Numbered from the stretch's first letter, positions 29,502 through 42,100 are shown. The stretch is 64,000 nt of DNA from Thalassotalea piscium (GCF_030295935.1 NZ_AP027362.1:3534001-3598000), one strand, 5' to 3'. Notes: generated by a model not told the origin, from the letters alone. A program made the numbers and translations.

Positions 29502-32500
29502 TTAATCGTCAGCATTTAATGCATCAGTTAATGCTTGTGCTGCATCGTCAGCTGAAACAGTTACTTCTTCAACAACAGCATTTGCGGCAAGACGTTTGCG
29601 CGCACGCTCTTGGTGATAAGCATAACCTGTACCTGCTGGGATTAAGCGACCAACAATAACGTTTTCTTTCAAGCCACGTAAATTATCTTTCTTACCTGCA
29701 ACAGCAGCTTCAGTTAATACACGTGTTGTTTCTTGGAAAGATGCCGCTGAAATGAACGATTCTGTCGCAAGTGATGCTTTTGTAATACCCATCATTTGCA
29801 TTTCAAATTCAGCCGGACGTTTACCTGCAGCTTCAAGTTCACGGTTTGCAATTTTCACTCGTGCAACTTCAATTTGCTCACCTTTTAAGAACTCAGAATC
29901 GCCAGCATCTAAAATTTCACACTTACGGATCATTTGACGTACGATAACTTCAATATGCTTATCGTTAATCTTAACACCTTGTAAGCGGTAAACTTCTTGT
30001 ACTTCGTTAACAATATAGTTAGCTACTGGTGCAACACCACGTAAGCGAAGAATATCATGAGGAGACTCAGGACCATCGGCAATAACCTCACCAATTTGAA
30101 CCGACTCACCTTCAAATACGTTCAATTGACGTACTTTAGGGATCATTTCTTCATATACTTCACCACTAGGCTGAGTAATTAACAGACGTACTTTGCCCTT
30201 AGTTTCTTTACCGAAGCTAATAATACCTGTTTTTTCAGCAAGTATTGCTGGTAACTTAGGCTTACGTGCTTCAAATAAATCAGCAACTCGAGGTAGACCA
30301 CCCGTAATATCACGAGTTTTTGAACTCGCTTGTGGGATACGTGCTAACGCATCACCGATATTAACTTCGGCACCATCTTCTAAGTTAACAATAGCGTTAC
30401 CTGGTAAGTAGTATTGTGCTGGAATATCTGTACCAGCAATCATTACGTCATTACCTTTAGCATCAACTAACTTAACCATTGGGCGCATTTCTTTACCCGC
30501 ACTGTTACGTTGACCAATATCAGTAACAACTACTGAAGATAAACCAGTTAAGTCATCTGTTTGACGAACCATAGTTACGCCGTCAACAAGCTCAACAAAT
30601 TGAACCTTACCGCCCACTTCCGTAATAATTGGATGCGTATGCGGGTCCCAGTTAGCGATAACAGAGCCAGCTTCAACTGCTTCACCGTCTTTCTTAGAAA
30701 GCACAGCACCATAAGGTACTTTATAACGCTCTTTCTCACGACCTAATTCATCAATAATGGTAATTTCTGATGAACGTGATGTAATCACCAAGTGGTCAGC
30801 AGAGTTAGTCACAAATTTAGCATTTTGTAACTTAATAGTACCTGAGTTCTTAACTTGTACGTTGTTTTCGGCAGAAGCTCGAGAAGCAGCACCACCAATA
30901 TGGAACGTACGCATGGTTAACTGTGTACCCGGCTCACCAATTGATTGAGCAGCTACAACACCAATGGCTTCACCTTGGTTGATCATATGACCACGAGCCA
31001 AGTCACGTCCATAACAGTATGCACAAATACCGAAGTCATTTTGACAAGTAATAATCGAACGTACTTTTATTTGATCCACTGAATGTTCTTCAATTACATC
31101 ACATAAGTTTTCGTCAATTAAGGTGTTACGTGGAAGTAACACTTCTTCTGTACCTGGAATCACAACATCTTCTGCAACAACACGACCCAATACACGTTCG
31201 CGTAATGGCTCAACAACATCACCACCTTCAATTAATGGTGTCATTAATAAACCGTCGTGTGTACCACAGTCATGCTCTGTAACAACTAAATCTTGCGCAA
31301 CATCAACTAAACGACGAGTTAAGTAACCCGAGTTAGCTGTTTTAAGTGCAGTATCGGCCAAACCTTTACGCGCACCATGCGTTGAGATGAAGTATTGTAA
31401 TACGTTCAAACCTTCACGGAAGTTAGCAGTAATTGGTGTTTCGATGATTGAACCATCTGGTTTAGCCATCAAGCCACGCATACCTGCTAACTGACGGATC
31501 TGAGCGGCACTACCACGAGCACCAGAGTCAGCCATCATAAAGATTGAGTTGAAAGAATCTTGCTCTTCCATTTCGCCATCACGATTCATCACTTGTTCTT
31601 TCGACAAGTTATCCATCATTGCTTTCGATACTTTCTCGTTAGCAGAAGACCAAATATCAATAACTTTGTTATATTTTTCACCTGCAGTTACAAGACCTTG
31701 TTCAAACTGTGTTTGAATTTCAGCAACTTCTTCTTCTGCAGCTTCGATAATAGTATATTTCGCATCAGGAATAACCATATCGTCGATACCAACAGACGCA
31801 CCCGCGATCATCGCATAATGGAAACCGGTGTACATAATATGGTCAGCAAAAATAACAGTGTCTTTTAAACCAAGGTTACGATAAGCATGGTTAATTAATC
31901 GAGAAATAGGCTTTTTGCCTAATGGCTGATCAATTAAGTCATATGGTAAGCCTTTAGGACAAACCTGCCATAAAATTGCACGACCTACTGTAGTATCACG
32001 TAGTGTTGTTTTAGCTTCTAACTCGCCTTCTTTATTACGTGTATGTTCAGTTATACGTATTTTAACGCGAGCATGTAATTCAGCTACACCAGTGCGATAT
32101 GCTTTTTCAGCTTCTTTAGTGTCGGCGAAAATCATGCCTTCGCCTAAACCGTTGATACGATCACGCGTTAAGTAATAAAGACCTAATACAACATCCTGTG
32201 AAGGTACAATAATAGGATCACCGTTTGCTGGTGACAATACGTTGTTAGTCGACATCATTAAAGCACGAGCTTCTAGCTGAGCTTCGATAGTTAACGGTAC
32301 ATGTACCGCCATTTGGTCACCATCGAAATCGGCGTTATAAGCCGCACATACTAATGGATGAAGGTGAATAGCTTTACCTTCAATCAACACAGGTTCAAAT
32401 GCCTGAATACCTAATCTATGAAGTGTAGGTGCACGGTTAAGCATTACTGGATGTTCACGAATAACTTCGTCTAACACATCCCATACTTCAGCGCCTTCAC

Positions 32501-33707
32501 GTTCTACTAGTTTTTTAGCCGCTTTAATTGTCGTCGCTAAACCACGAGCTTCTAATTTACCGTAGATAAATGGTTTGAATAGCTCAAGTGCCATTTTCTT
32601 AGGAAGACCACACTGATGTAATCGTAATGTAGGACCTACAGTAATTACAGAACGGCCTGAATAGTCAACACGCTTACCAAGTAAGTTTTGACGGAAACGA
32701 CCTTGCTTACCTTTGATCATATCAGCAAGTGATTTTAATGGACGTTTGTTAGAACCAGTAATAGCTCTACCACGACGGCCATTATCTAATAACGCATCAA
32801 CAGACTCTTGTAACATACGTTTTTCGTTACGTACGATAATATCTGGTGCTATTAAGTCTAATAAACGCTTCAAACGGTTATTACGGTTAATTACACGACG
32901 ATATAAATCGTTTAAGTCAGACGTTGCAAAGCGACCACCATCAAGTGGTACTAATGGACGTAAGTCTGGCGGTAAAATTGGTAAAACCGACATGATCATC
33001 CACTCTGGTTTGTTACCAGACTGAGCAAACGCTTCCATTAACTTTAAACGTTTAGTAATTTTTTTACGTTTCGTTTCACTACCAATTTCTGGTAATTCTT
33101 CACGCATTTGCGCAACTTCAGCATCTAAATCGATTTGTTGAAGTAATGCTAACACAGCTTCAGCACCCATTTTTGCGTCGAACTCGTCACCGTGTTCTTC
33201 TAACGCATCAAGGTACTCTTCTTCTGTTAGTATTTGGCTTTTTTCTAACGTTGTCATACCTGGTTCGGTAACAACATAAGATTCAAAATATAATACGCGT
33301 TCAATATCACGCAACGTCATATCAAGTAATAAACCAATACGCGATGGTAATGATTTCAAAAACCAAATATGTGCAACTGGGCTTGCTAATTCGATATGAC
33401 CCATACGGTCACGACGAACTTTAGTCAATGTAACTTCAACGCCACATTTCTCACAAATAACACCACGATGCTTAAGACGTTTATACTTACCACAAAGACA
33501 TTCATAGTCTTTAACTGGACCAAAGATGCGCGCACAGAATAAACCGTCACGCTCTGGCTTAAAAGTACGATAATTAATCGTCTCAGGTTTCTTCACTTCA
33601 CCAAATGACCATGAGCGGATCATATCTGGTGATGCTAATCCGATGCGTATACCATCGAACTCTTCTGTCTGATTCTGTTGCTTAAGAAACTTAAGTAAAT
33701 CTTTCAC
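29502..33707 (-). CDS. rpoC: RNA polymerase beta' subunit
   Basis: The 1401-residue subunit holds the N-terminal zinc site ([20 protein letters not shown]), the catalytic NADFDGDQM metal loop near residue 460 and the C-terminal zinc region ([19 protein letters not shown]). Length matches gammaproteobacterial RpoC. It follows rpoB by 90 bases that contain a small GAGCAA/TTGCTC hairpin. It ends the rplKAJL-rpoBC transcription unit. Confidence 0.99.
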   Translation of the reverse strand: MKDLLKFLKQQNQTEEFDGIRIGLASPDMIRSWSFGEVKKPETINYRTFKPERDGLFCARIFGPVKDYECLCGKYKRLKHRGVICEKCGVEVTLTKVRRDRMGHIELASPVAHIWFLKSLPSRIGLLLDMTLRDIERVLYFESYVVTEPGMTTLEKSQILTEEEYLDALEEHGDEFDAKMGAEAVLALLQQIDLDAEVAQMREELPEIGSETKRKKITKRLKLMEAFAQSGNKPEWMIMSVLPILPPDLRPLVPLDGGRFATSDLNDLYRRVINRNNRLKRLLDLIAPDIIVRNEKRMLQESVDALLDNGRRGRAITGSNKRPLKSLADMIKGKQGRFRQNLLGKRVDYSGRSVITVGPTLRLHQCGLPKKMALELFKPFIYGKLEARGLATTIKAAKKLVEREGAEVWDVLDEVIREHPVMLNRAPTLHRLGIQAFEPVLIEGKAIHLHPLVCAAYNADFDGDQMAVHVPLTIEAQLEARALMMSTNNVLSPANGDPIIVPSQDVVLGLYYLTRDRINGLGEGMIFADTKEAEKAYRTGVAELHARVKIRITEHTRNKEGELEAKTTLRDTTVGRAILWQVCPKGLPYDLIDQPLGKKPISRLINHAYRNLGLKDTVIFADHIMYTGFHYAMIAGASVGIDDMVIPDAKYTIIEAAEEEVAEIQTQFEQGLVTAGEKYNKVIDIWSSANEKVSKAMMDNLSKEQVMNRDGEMEEQDSFNSIFMMADSGARGSAAQIRQLAGMRGLMAKPDGSIIETPITANFREGLNVLQYFISTHGARKGLADTALKTANSGYLTRRLVDVAQDLVVTEHDCGTHDGLLMTPLIEGGDVVEPLRERVLGRVVAEDVVIPGTEEVLLPRNTLIDENLCDVIEEHSVDQIKVRSIITCQNDFGICAYCYGRDLARGHMINQGEAIGVVAAQSIGEPGTQLTMRTFHIGGAASRASAENNVQVKNSGTIKLQNAKFVTNSADHLVITSRSSEITIIDELGREKERYKVPYGAVLSKKDGEAVEAGSVIANWDPHTHPIITEVGGKVQFVELVDGVTMVRQTDDLTGLSSVVVTDIGQRNSAGKEMRPMVKLVDAKGNDVMIAGTDIPAQYYLPGNAIVNLEDGAEVNIGDALARIPQASSKTRDITGGLPRVADLFEARKPKLPAILAEKTGIISFGKETKGKVRLLITQPSGEVYEEMIPKVRQLNVFEGESVQIGEVIADGPESPHDILRLRGVAPVANYIVNEVQEVYRLQGVKINDKHIEVIVRQMIRKCEILDAGDSEFLKGEQIEVARVKIANRELEAAGKRPAEFEMQMMGITKASLATESFISAASFQETTRVLTEAAVAGKKDNLRGLKENVIVGRLIPAGTGYAYHQERARKRLAANAVVEEVTVSADDAAQALTDALNADD

Positions 33708-33797
33708 ACTCTATCTCCTGTCGGAGTTAACCTTCGGACAAGAGCAATAATTTGCTCTTGTCCATGTACTGATACGTTCAGCAACGAAGCTTTATGC

Positions 33798-36700
33798 TTA
33801 TTCCTGATCTAACTCGATGTTAATACCTAACGAGCGGATCTCTTTCAACAACACGTTGAATGATTCAGGAATTCCCGGTTCCATACGATGATCACCGTCA
33901 ACCAAGTTTTTATACATTTTGGTACGACCATTAACATCATCTGATTTCACCGTTAGCATTTCTTGTAGTGTATAGGCAGCACCATAGGCTTCTAATGCCC
34001 ATACTTCCATCTCACCGAAACGCTGACCACCAAATTGCGCTTTACCGCCAAGTGGTTGTTGGGTTACTAAGCTATAAGAACCCGTTGAACGAGCATGCAT
34101 TTTGTCATCAACTAAATGGTTAAGTTTTAACATATACATGTAGCCAACAGTTACTGGACGCTCAAACTCACGACCTGTACGACCATCAGTTAATGTAAAC
34201 TGACCGCTTTCAGGCATATCTGCAAGCTTGAATAAGTCTTTAATTTCACGCTCGCTTGCACCATCAAATACTGGTGTAGCAATTGGAAGACCTGCACGTA
34301 AGTTGTTTGCTAAGCGTAAAATCTCATCATCAGAGAAGCTATCTATATCAACTTCTTGACGAGACTCACCTAATTCATACACTTCTTTTATAAAGGCACG
34401 AAGTTTAGACAATTCACGCTGTTCTTCTAACATACGGTTGATTTTTTCACCGATACCGCGTGCTGCCATACCTAAGTGAGTTTCTAAAATCTGACCAATG
34501 TTCATACGCGATGGAACACCCAATGGGTTTAACACGATATCAACCGGCACACCGTGCTCATCGTATGGCATATCTTCAACAGGTACTACGTTTGAAATAA
34601 CACCTTTGTTACCATGACGACCAGCCATTTTATCACCTGGTTGGATACGACGCTTAACCGCTAAGTAAACCTTAACAATTTTTAATACGCCTGGTGCTAA
34701 ATCATCACCTTGCGTTATCTTACGACGCTTAACTTCATATTTTTTATCGAAGTCAGCTTTAATGTTGTCGTACTGCTCAGCAATTTGTTCAAGCGCCGAT
34801 TGGTCTTCTTCATTTGCTAAGTTTTGTACTAACCACTTATCGCGAGACATGCTGTTTAAATCAGAATCGTTTAATCCTGCAGAAAGTAAAAGTTTTTTAG
34901 CACGAGCATAAATACCATCTTCTAAGATAGAGAACTCATCGCCTAAATCTTTCTTAACTTCTTTAAGCTGCATTTCTTCAATTTCAACTGCACGCTTATC
35001 TTTTTCAACACCATCACGAGTGAAAATTTGAACATCGATAATAGTACCTGATACAGCATTTGGTACTCGTAAAGAGCTATCTTTAACATCAGCCGCTTTT
35101 TCACCAAAAATTGCGCGTAAAAGTTTTTCTTCTGGTGTTAACTGCGTTTCACCTTTAGGAGTAACTTTACCCACTAAGATATCACCGCCGTTAACTTCAG
35201 CACCAATGTATACAACACCCGCTTCATCAAGTTTTGAAAGCGCCGATTCACCAACGTTAGGAATATCTGAAGTAATTTCTTCAGAGCCTAATTTAGTATC
35301 ACGTGCAATACAAGTTAACTCTTGAATATGAATAGTGGTAAAGCGATCTTCTTGCGCAACACGCTCAGAAAGCAACATTGAATCTTCAAAGTTGTAACCA
35401 TTCCAAGGCATGAACGCGATACGCATGTTTTGACCAAGTGCCAATTCACCCATATCGGTTGAAGGACCATCGGCTAAAACATCACCACGAACAACTGGTT
35501 CACCTACACGACAATTTGGACGTTGATTAATACAAGTATTTTGGTTTGAACGTGTGTACTTAGTTAAGTTATAAATATCAATACCCGCTTCACCCGCAAG
35601 CATTTCATTTTCATTTACTTTAACAACGATACGTGAAGCGTCTACATAAGAAACAACACCACCACGTTTCGCAACTTCCGTTACACCAGAGTCAACAGCA
35701 ACAATTTTTTCCATACCGGTACCAACAAGTGGCTTATCCACTTTTAATGTAGGTACGGCTTGACGTTGCATGTTCGATCCCATCAAGGCACGGTTAGCAT
35801 CATCATGCTCTAGGAACGGAATTAATGACGCAGCAACAGAAACGATCTGTTGAGGAGACACATCCATATATTGAACTTGGTCTGCTGACATCAAGGTAAA
35901 TTCATTTTTATGACGACACTGTACAAGCCCGTCAACTAACTTACCGTTTTCATCTAAATCAGCAGTTGTTTGAGCGATAACAAAGTTACCCTCTTCAATT
36001 GCTGATAAATAATCAACTTCATCAGTTACAACACCGTCTACAATACGACGATATGGCGTTTCTAAGAAACCATAGTCATTTGTACGAGCGTAACAAGATA
36101 ACGAGTTGATCAAACCAATGTTTGGACCTTCCGGTGTTTCAATTGGACAAACACGACCATAATGGGTTGGATGTACGTCACGTACTTCAAAACCAGCACG
36201 TTCACGTGTTAAACCACCCGGACCTAAAGCAGAAATACGGCGTTTATGCGTAACTTCTGATAATGGGTTGTTTTGATCCATAAATTGAGACAATTGTGAA
36301 GAACCAAAAAATTCTTTTACTGCAGCAGAGATAGGCTTAGCATTGATCAAATCTTGCGGCATAATTGCATCTAAATCGCCAAGACTTAAACGCTCACGAA
36401 CAGCACGCTCAACACGAACAAGACCAACACGGAATTGGTTTTCAGCCATTTCGCCAACTGAACGTATACGACGGTTACCTAAGTGATCAATATCATCAAC
36501 TTCGCCTTTGCCGTCACGAATACCAATTAAGGTTCTCATCACTTCAATGATGTCTTCTTTTGAAAGGATGCCTTCACCCGTTTCAACATCACGACCAACA
36601 CGGCGGTTGAATTTCATTCGACCAACAGTTGATAAATCGTAGCGTTCTAGTGCAAAAAACAAGTTATTAAACAATGTTTCAGCTGCATCTTTCGTTGGTG

Positions 36701-37826
36701 GCTCGCCTGGGCGCATCATACGATAAATTTCAACTAGCGCTTCTAAGCGGTTAGTTGAAGCGTCAACACGCAAGGTGTTTGACATATATGAACCAACATC
36801 AAATTCGTTCATATATAACGTAGAAAGTACTTTATGCCCTGCTTGACTTAACTCAGCGAGTAACTCTAATGTTAACTCAGCATTCGCTTCTGCAATAACT
36901 TCGCCTGTTGACTCGTCAATGTAAGCTTTAGATAAAACTTTACCAACAATATACTCAGCAGGTACTTCTAATTCCGTAACATTGCCTTTAGATAATTGAC
37001 GAATGTGACGAGCAGTTATACGACGACCTTGTTCTACAACAACGTCACCATCTGGCATTGTGATATCAAACGTTGCCGTTTCACCACGTAAACGCTCAGG
37101 TACAAGTTCCATGATCAACTTATCGCCTTTAATTTCAAACGATGTAGTGTCATAGAAAATGTCTAGAATTTCCTCTGTAGAATATTCTAGTGCACGTAGA
37201 ATGATCGACGCTGGTAATTTACGACGACGGTCAATTCGCACAAATAGGTTGTCTTTAGGGTCGAATTCAAAATCCAACCATGAACCACGGTAAGGAATAA
37301 CGCGTGCGTTATATAACACTTTTCCTGAAGAATGTGTTTTACCTTTATCGTGATCAAAGAATACACCTGGTGAACGATGTAATTGAGAAACAATTACACG
37401 CTCTGTACCGTTAATAACAAACGTACCGTTGTCTGTCATTAAAGGAATTTCACCCATGTATACTTCTTGTTCTTTAATGTCTTTTACTGTACCGGCAGGC
37501 GCTTCTTTGTCATAAACGACTAAACGTAATTTGACTCGAAGCGGTGCTGAATAAGTTACACCCCGAATTTGACATTCTTTAACATCAAATAATGGTTCAC
37601 CTAATCGATAGCTCACATATTGTAATTCTGAGCTACCTGAGTATGCTTTAATTGGGAAAATAGAACGAAACGCTGCCTCAAGGCCCGCTTCACCAGTAGG
37701 ATCAATATCTATAAACTTACGGAAAGATTCGAGTTGGATCGATAACAAAAATGGATAATCCATTACTTGTACACTTTTACCAAAGTCCTTACGAATACGT
37801 TTCTTTTCAGAGTAAGAGTAAACCAT
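33798..37826 (-). CDS. rpoB: RNA polymerase beta subunit
   Basis: The 1342-residue subunit contains the rifampicin region ([33 protein letters not shown] in parts, with the sensitive-type Asp, His and Ser), the [13 protein letters not shown] motif and the C-terminal clamp segment. It lies downstream of rplL, with a 280-base spacer that carries an attenuator-like hairpin and a small repeat. Length matches E. coli RpoB. Confidence 0.99.
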   Translation of the reverse strand: MVYSYSEKKRIRKDFGKSVQVMDYPFLLSIQLESFRKFIDIDPTGEAGLEAAFRSIFPIKAYSGSSELQYVSYRLGEPLFDVKECQIRGVTYSAPLRVKLRLVVYDKEAPAGTVKDIKEQEVYMGEIPLMTDNGTFVINGTERVIVSQLHRSPGVFFDHDKGKTHSSGKVLYNARVIPYRGSWLDFEFDPKDNLFVRIDRRRKLPASIILRALEYSTEEILDIFYDTTSFEIKGDKLIMELVPERLRGETATFDITMPDGDVVVEQGRRITARHIRQLSKGNVTELEVPAEYIVGKVLSKAYIDESTGEVIAEANAELTLELLAELSQAGHKVLSTLYMNEFDVGSYMSNTLRVDASTNRLEALVEIYRMMRPGEPPTKDAAETLFNNLFFALERYDLSTVGRMKFNRRVGRDVETGEGILSKEDIIEVMRTLIGIRDGKGEVDDIDHLGNRRIRSVGEMAENQFRVGLVRVERAVRERLSLGDLDAIMPQDLINAKPISAAVKEFFGSSQLSQFMDQNNPLSEVTHKRRISALGPGGLTRERAGFEVRDVHPTHYGRVCPIETPEGPNIGLINSLSCYARTNDYGFLETPYRRIVDGVVTDEVDYLSAIEEGNFVIAQTTADLDENGKLVDGLVQCRHKNEFTLMSADQVQYMDVSPQQIVSVAASLIPFLEHDDANRALMGSNMQRQAVPTLKVDKPLVGTGMEKIVAVDSGVTEVAKRGGVVSYVDASRIVVKVNENEMLAGEAGIDIYNLTKYTRSNQNTCINQRPNCRVGEPVVRGDVLADGPSTDMGELALGQNMRIAFMPWNGYNFEDSMLLSERVAQEDRFTTIHIQELTCIARDTKLGSEEITSDIPNVGESALSKLDEAGVVYIGAEVNGGDILVGKVTPKGETQLTPEEKLLRAIFGEKAADVKDSSLRVPNAVSGTIIDVQIFTRDGVEKDKRAVEIEEMQLKEVKKDLGDEFSILEDGIYARAKKLLLSAGLNDSDLNSMSRDKWLVQNLANEEDQSALEQIAEQYDNIKADFDKKYEVKRRKITQGDDLAPGVLKIVKVYLAVKRRIQPGDKMAGRHGNKGVISNVVPVEDMPYDEHGVPVDIVLNPLGVPSRMNIGQILETHLGMAARGIGEKINRMLEEQRELSKLRAFIKEVYELGESRQEVDIDSFSDDEILRLANNLRAGLPIATPVFDGASEREIKDLFKLADMPESGQFTLTDGRTGREFERPVTVGYMYMLKLNHLVDDKMHARSTGSYSLVTQQPLGGKAQFGGQRFGEMEVWALEAYGAAYTLQEMLTVKSDDVNGRTKMYKNLVDGDHRMEPGIPESFNVLLKEIRSLGINIELDQE

Positions 37827-37868
37827 GGGGTTCCTCAGCTTGCTGGTTATGGCCGAATCTGCCTTAAA

Positions 37869-37934
37869 ATACCAATTGGAATAAATAACGAGTTAAAAAT
37901 ACTATTTTCACCGGTTATCTAATCCAATTGGTAT
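37869..37934. repeat. 66-bp inverted-repeat element upstream of rpoB
   Basis: Perfect 12-bp ends ATACCAATTGGA and TCCAATTGGTAT enclose 42 AT-rich bases. The outer ATACCAAT is shared with the ends of the larger dispersed repeats at 2477 and 42101. It lies 42 bases before the rpoB start codon and would be transcribed as a hairpin. Confidence 0.6.
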
Positions 37935-38039
37935 AGACAGGGTATTGCAGTGATGTAATCACACATCAAATAATGCACTGTTTTCGTTTAAAAAAAAACC
38001 TAAATAATAGACTCTTGGAAAAACGACTTACTTTAGCGC

Positions 38040-38070
38040 AAAAAGGCCGGTGACGTTTAAATCACCAGCC
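38040..38070 (-). terminator. rplL-rpoB attenuator hairpin
   Basis: On the minus strand GGCTGGTGA, an eight-base loop and TCACCGGCC are followed by TTTTTG. In E. coli a partial terminator in this spacer lowers rpoBC expression relative to the ribosomal protein genes, and this hairpin is in the corresponding place. Confidence 0.7.
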
Positions 38071-38106
38071 ATTGCCTTTTCAGGCAGTTAACCTGCTAAA
38101 AACAGA

Positions 38107-38475
38107 TTATTTAAGCTCAACAGAAGCGCCTGCTTCTTCAAGAACTTTCTTAAGTTCTTCAGCTTCAGCTTTCTCAACGCCTTCTTTAATAGCTTTAGGT
38201 GCTGATTCAACTAAGTCTTTAGCTTCTTTAAGGCCTAAACCTGTAGCGCCACGAACTGCTTTGATTACAGCAACTTTCTTCTCGCCGAAACCAGTTAAGA
38301 TTACGTCAAATTCAGTTTGCTCTTCAGCAGCGCCACCAGCGTCACCACCAGCAACAGCAACAGCTGCAGCAGCTGATACGCCGAATTTTTCTTCCATTGC
38401 TTCTACTAATTCTACTACGTCCATTACTGACATTTCAGCAATTGCGTTTAGGATATCGTCTTTAGAGATAGACAT
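38107..38475 (-). CDS. rplL: Ribosomal protein L7/L12
   Basis: The 122-residue stalk protein has the N-terminal dimerisation helices, an Ala/Gly-rich hinge (residues about 35-52) and the C-terminal domain with [20 protein letters not shown] that contacts translation factors. It is encoded 92 bases downstream of rplJ. The composition and length are canonical. Confidence 0.98.
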   Translation of the reverse strand: MSISKDDILNAIAEMSVMDVVELVEAMEEKFGVSAAAAVAVAGGDAGGAAEEQTEFDVILTGFGEKKVAVIKAVRGATGLGLKEAKDLVESAPKAIKEGVEKAEAEELKKVLEEAGASVELK

Positions 38476-38567
38476 TTTAAATTTCCTGTTTCAATAAACG
38501 GCCATTTGACCATTTTTAATAACTACTAATACAAAAAGCGAGTTTAGGTTCTTTATAAACCTGGTTA

Positions 38568-39062
38568 TTAAGCCGCTTCTTGCTCTTTCTGATCGCGAAT
38601 TGCAGCAATCGTACGGACAAGCTTGCCTGCAGATGCTTCTTTCATAGCGCTCATTAAACGTGCAATAGCTTCGTCGTATGTTGGTAACTTAGCAAGTACC
38701 TTCACATCAACGATGTTGCCTTCAAATGCGGCTGCTTTTAATTCAAATGCTTCGTTAGTTTTAGCGAAGTCTGAAAAAATACGCGCTGCTGCACCTGGAT
38801 GCTCGTTTGAAAATGCAATCAATGAAGGGCCAATAAAGTTGTCAGATAGACAAGCAAAATCAGTACCTTCAACTGCACGACGTGCTAACGTGTTACGAAC
38901 AACTTTCATCCATACACCGTTTTCACGTGCTTGCTTACGCAAGGCAGTAATTGCTTCAACTGCTACACCGCGAGAATCTGCGATTACAGCTGACTGAGCG
39001 CCTTTGGCAGCTTCTTGAACTTCAGCAACAATTGCTTTTTTGTCATCAAGATTGATAGCCAT
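38568..39062 (-). CDS. rplJ: Ribosomal protein L10
   Basis: L10 anchors L7/L12 dimers to the 50S subunit and, as the L10-L12 complex, represses its own mRNA in E. coli. I place the start at the ATG at 39062 (164 residues): it gives the canonical [15 protein letters not shown] and follows an AGGAG ribosome site. An in-frame start seven codons upstream would cover that site. The C-terminal helix that binds L7/L12 is present. Confidence 0.96.
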   Translation of the reverse strand: MAINLDDKKAIVAEVQEAAKGAQSAVIADSRGVAVEAITALRKQARENGVWMKVVRNTLARRAVEGTDFACLSDNFIGPSLIAFSNEHPGAAARIFSDFAKTNEAFELKAAAFEGNIVDVKVLAKLPTYDEAIARLMSAMKEASAGKLVRTIAAIRDQKEQEAA

Positions 39063-39349
39063 TGGCTTTAACTCCTGGTTCAACCGGATAAACCGGCATT
39101 TACAATCCCTAGAACTAATAAAAGCTCTAGGCCGTTACGGCGAGGACCAGAATTTAGGAAATACTGGGTAATCACCATCTACGTAGGACATTAAGTGTTC
39201 AAAAAGCACACACCTACGGTCTTGGACGGGGGTTATGTGCTGTTATTACAAGAATAATAACCTATAACTCCTACCAAATTTTGAGGGGCGAAATTATAGT
39301 TCATAATTTCGCCCATGTAAAGCTTCAAAAATATGAAGTTTTACTAAAA
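39063..39349 (-). promoter_or_regulatory. rplJ leader, probable L10 autoregulatory region
   Basis: The 287-base untranslated stretch between rplA and rplJ folds into several hairpins. The strongest is GGGCGAAATTAT/ATAATTTCGCCC at 39286-39314, without a T-run. Close to rplJ there is a CCGG-TTTAT-CCGG stem before the ribosome site. In E. coli this spacer holds the rplJ promoter and the L10-L12 binding site. The equivalence is positional; I did not identify the binding motif itself. Confidence 0.5.
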
Positions 39350-40045
39350 TTAAAGTGTCAAGCTACTTTGGTCAACTGAAACACCAGCGCCCATTGTAGT
39401 TGAAACAGAAATTTTCTTAATAAATTGACCTTTAGCATTGGCTGGTTTTGCTTTTTTAAGCGCTTCCAATAATGCTTCTAAGTTTTCTTTCAACTTAGCG
39501 TCTTCAAAATCAACCTTACCGATAGTAGTATGGATGATACCGTTTTTGTCGTTGCGGTAACGAATTTGACCTGCTTTAGCGTTATTAATCGCTGTTACAA
39601 CGTCAGGTGTTACAGTACCAACTTTAGGGTTTGGCATTAAACCACGTGGGCCTAATACTTGACCTAATTGGCCAACAACACGCATTGCGTCTGGAGTAGC
39701 GATAACAACGTCAAAGTTCATTTCGCCTTTCTTAACTAATTCAGCTAAGTCTTCCATACCAACAATATCAGCACCTGCAGCTTTTGCTTTTTCAGCATTT
39801 TCACCTTGAGTGAATACAGCTACACGTACGTCACGACCTGTACCATTTGGTAGTACAGTTGCGCCACGAACGTTTTGGTCTGATTTACGTGCATCAATAC
39901 CAAGATTAACTGCAACATCAACACTTTCTTTGAATTTAGCTGTCGCTAATTCTTTTAAAAGTGCAAAAGCTTCGTTAATTTCATAATTCTTTAATACGTC
40001 TACTTTTTCACGAACTAGACGAGCGCGCTTCGATAATTTAGCCAT
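39350..40045 (-). CDS. rplA: Ribosomal protein L1
   Basis: L1 forms the mobile stalk near the ribosomal exit site and represses its own operon in E. coli. The 231-residue protein contains the signature [12 protein letters not shown] and the [16 protein letters not shown] loop. It starts two bases after the rplK stop codon, so the two are translationally coupled. Confidence 0.98.
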   Translation of the reverse strand: MAKLSKRARLVREKVDVLKNYEINEAFALLKELATAKFKESVDVAVNLGIDARKSDQNVRGATVLPNGTGRDVRVAVFTQGENAEKAKAAGADIVGMEDLAELVKKGEMNFDVVIATPDAMRVVGQLGQVLGPRGLMPNPKVGTVTPDVVTAINNAKAGQIRYRNDKNGIIHTTIGKVDFEDAKLKENLEALLEALKKAKPANAKGQFIKKISVSTTMGAGVSVDQSSLTL

Positions 40046-40047
40046 GA

Positions 40048-40476
40048 TTAACCCTCCACCACTAAGCCCATTGAACGAGCTGAACCCGCAATGGTACGAA
40101 CAGCAGCTTCAAGAGAGCCAGCCGTTAAATCAGGTTCTTTCATCTTAACAATTTCTTCAAGTTGTGCTGTTGTAACAGTACCAACTTTATCTGTGTTAGG
40201 ACGACCTGAACCGCTCTTAAGACCTGCCGCTTTTAATAATAAAAATGCAGCTGGTGGTGTTTTAGTTTCGAACGTGAAAGAACGGTCACTGTATACAGTA
40301 ATTACTACTGGTACTGGAGCGCCTTTTTCTAAAGAATCTGTTTTTGCGTTAAACGCTTTACAGAATTCCATGATGTTCACACCGTGTTGACCTAATGCAG
40401 GACCAACTGGTGGTGACGGGTTAGCTGCACCAGCAGCTACTTGTAGCTTGATTAAAGCTGTGACTTTTTTAGCCAT
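40048..40476 (-). CDS. rplK: Ribosomal protein L11
   Basis: L11 belongs to the GTPase-associated centre and is needed for RelA activation. The 142-residue protein has the Pro-rich N-terminal [21 protein letters not shown] and the C-terminal RNA-binding segment ending [13 protein letters not shown]. It heads the rplKAJL-rpoBC unit behind a terminator and its own promoter. Confidence 0.98.
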   Translation of the reverse strand: MAKKVTALIKLQVAAGAANPSPPVGPALGQHGVNIMEFCKAFNAKTDSLEKGAPVPVVITVYSDRSFTFETKTPPAAFLLLKAAGLKSGSGRPNTDKVGTVTTAQLEEIVKMKEPDLTAGSLEAAVRTIAGSARSMGLVVEG

Positions 40477-40567
40477 CTTTAAAAATTCCTCTATTTGGGT
40501 ACAAACGCCCTGTTAATTAAATAACAACAACCGTAACGGCCGAGCTCCCCGTGAATAAATAATGCCG

Positions 40568-40596
40568 AATATCTTAATAAACTTTACGTCTATCAA
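40568..40596 (-). promoter_or_regulatory. Possible rplK promoter
   Basis: TTGATA (40591-40596), a 17-base spacer and GATATT (40568-40573) on the minus strand lie about 92 bases before the rplK start. The -35 box overlaps the T-run of the nusG terminator. The -10 box is a modest match. Confidence 0.4.
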
Positions 40597-40638
40597 AAAA
40601 AATCGGCAGCGGATTATATATTAATCTTCGCTGCCGAT
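40595..40638 (-). terminator. Terminator between nusG and rplK
   Basis: A 10-bp stem ATCGGCAGCG/CGCTGCCGAT with a 17-base loop is followed by eight T on the minus strand. It separates secE-nusG from the ribosomal protein and RNA polymerase operon, as in E. coli. Confidence 0.88.
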
Positions 40639-40699
40639 TCAAGTCTTATGTTGACTTATTTTTGTTCAATCTATTTTACCCATTTAGAAGTTGGTGTAA

Positions 40700-41308
40700 T
40701 TAACCCTTTTCTACCTGAGAAAACTCAAGATCAACAGGTGTTGAACGACCAAAAATAAGAACTGATACTTTAATTCTGTTTTTCTCGTAGTCTAACTCTT
40801 CAACTACACCATTGAAGTCTGCAAATGGTCCTTCAATAACGCGAACAACTTCACCCACTTCAAACAATGTTTTAGGTTTAGGCTTATCAGTTGAATCTTC
40901 TAAGCGCTGAAGAATTCTGTCAGCCTCTTTTTGCGTAATTGGCGCTGGGCGATCACTCGTACCACCAATAAAGCCAAGTACACGAGGTACACTTTTCACT
41001 AAGTGCCATGCTTCTTCATCCATCGCCATTTCAACTAACACATAGCCAGGAAAAAATTTACGAGCGCTTTTACGCTTTTGACCTGCACGCATCTCAACAA
41101 TTTCTTCTGTTGGTACGAGTATTTGGCCAAACTTTTCTTGTAAGCTGTTAATCTCAATATGCTCAAGCAATGTTTTTTGAACACGACCTTCATAACCAGA
41201 AAACGCTTGTACTACATACCAACGTAACTTTGGATTTTTATTTTCTGTTTGTGTGATGCTTTCGTCATCGTTAACGCTCTCATCATTATTTGTAATTTCT
41301 TCAGTCAT
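40700..41308 (-). CDS. nusG: NusG, transcription elongation factor
   Basis: NusG links RNA polymerase to Rho or to the ribosome. The 202-residue protein has the NGN domain starting [16 protein letters not shown] and a C-terminal KOW domain ([21 protein letters not shown]). The first 28 residues are an acidic, Asn-rich extension that is longer than the few residues found in E. coli NusG. It begins two bases after secE. Confidence 0.97.
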   Translation of the reverse strand: MTEEITNNDESVNDDESITQTENKNPKLRWYVVQAFSGYEGRVQKTLLEHIEINSLQEKFGQILVPTEEIVEMRAGQKRKSARKFFPGYVLVEMAMDEEAWHLVKSVPRVLGFIGGTSDRPAPITQKEADRILQRLEDSTDKPKPKTLFEVGEVVRVIEGPFADFNGVVEELDYEKNRIKVSVLIFGRSTPVDLEFSQVEKG

Positions 41309-41310
41309 AA

Positions 41311-41691
41311 TTACACCTTTAACCCTGTGATAAAGCCAACCACTTCAAATAACACAGAATCTAACCCCCACAGAATTACCGACATAATTAAGGTAGCAAC
41401 TATTACGATACCTGTAGTTTGAACAGCTTCTTGACGTGTTGGCCAAACCACTTTACGAATTTCTGTACGCGCTTCTTTAGCAAAATCAACCGCAGCACGG
41501 CCTTTTACTGTTTGAATTGCGATTAAACCTGCAACAATAATTGCGCCTACAACAGCAATAGCACGTATTAGCACTGATTGATCGCCGTAGATATAATTAC
41601 CAACAACAGCTCCTATTAAAATTAGGATAGTAACTCCCCACTTTAAGGAGTCAAGAGAACCGCTTGGTTGGTTTTCTGTACTTGCATTCAT
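41311..41691 (-). CDS. secE: SecE, protein translocase subunit
   Basis: SecE clamps SecY in the inner-membrane translocon. The 126-residue protein has three membrane helices and the conserved cytoplasmic segment [17 protein letters not shown] before the last one. I start at the ATG at 41691, which gives [10 protein letters not shown] and a length close to E. coli SecE. A longer in-frame start at 41760 would add 23 residues unlike any SecE and reach close to tRNA-Trp. Confidence 0.95.
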   Translation of the reverse strand: MNASTENQPSGSLDSLKWGVTILILIGAVVGNYIYGDQSVLIRAIAVVGAIIVAGLIAIQTVKGRAAVDFAKEARTEIRKVVWPTRQEAVQTTGIVIVATLIMSVILWGLDSVLFEVVGFITGLKV

Positions 41692-41782
41692 AATAATGAC
41701 CTGTAATAACTTGTCTGCTAGACAATACACCCAATAATGAGCATTAAAAAAACAAAGCAACGAATCGTTACTTCTTAAAATA

Positions 41783-41859
41783 TGGCAGGGGTAGAGAGAT
41801 TCGAACTCCCAACCGTCGGTTTTGGAGACCGCTGTTCTACCAATTGGAACTATACCCCT
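41783..41859 (-). tRNA. tRNA-Trp (CCA)
   Basis: The minus strand folds into a tRNA with acceptor AGGGGTA/TACCCCT, anticodon loop CTCCAAA (CCA, Trp), T-arm GGTTCGAATC-type loop and encoded 3' CCA. The D-loop carries one extra base compared with E. coli tRNA-Trp, giving 77 bases. It lies 91 bases upstream of secE, as in E. coli. Confidence 0.97.
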
Positions 41860-41933
41860 AAAATTTAATTACACTTGTCGGGTGAATCTTAGTTGCAAAA
41901 GGGAATTAAGAGATACTCGAGAAGTGAAGCGCT

Positions 41934-41961
41934 ATTATACTTAGTCAATCATTTTACTCAA
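41934..41961 (-). promoter_or_regulatory. tRNA-Trp/secE/nusG promoter
   Basis: On the minus strand TTGAGT (41956-41961), a 16-base spacer and a perfect TATAAT (41934-41939) are followed by the GCGC discriminator typical of stable-RNA promoters, about 75 bases before the tRNA. Confidence 0.65.
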
Positions 41962-42100
41962 GGGAAATTTACAAGATAATCTATTGAAGCCCGATGCAAT
42001 GCTGTAAGCTCGTTGTTGAAAAACTCCATCATACTCAAATATAACAACCACTCTTCATAAACAACCACTTTTTATACACAATTTAAGAAGTCTCTTCTGT

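Noticed and set aside
38072..38497. A 141-codon frame antisense to rplL
   Set aside because: It is the shadow of the Ala- and Glu-rich rplL sequence and has no ribosome site or family resemblance.
39286..39314. Intrinsic terminator between rplA and rplJ
   Set aside because: The 12-bp stem is strong but no T-run follows on the minus strand; it is treated as part of the rplJ leader.
41692..41760. Longer secE start at 41760
   Set aside because: The additional residues do not resemble SecE, and the ATG at 41691 gives the normal length.
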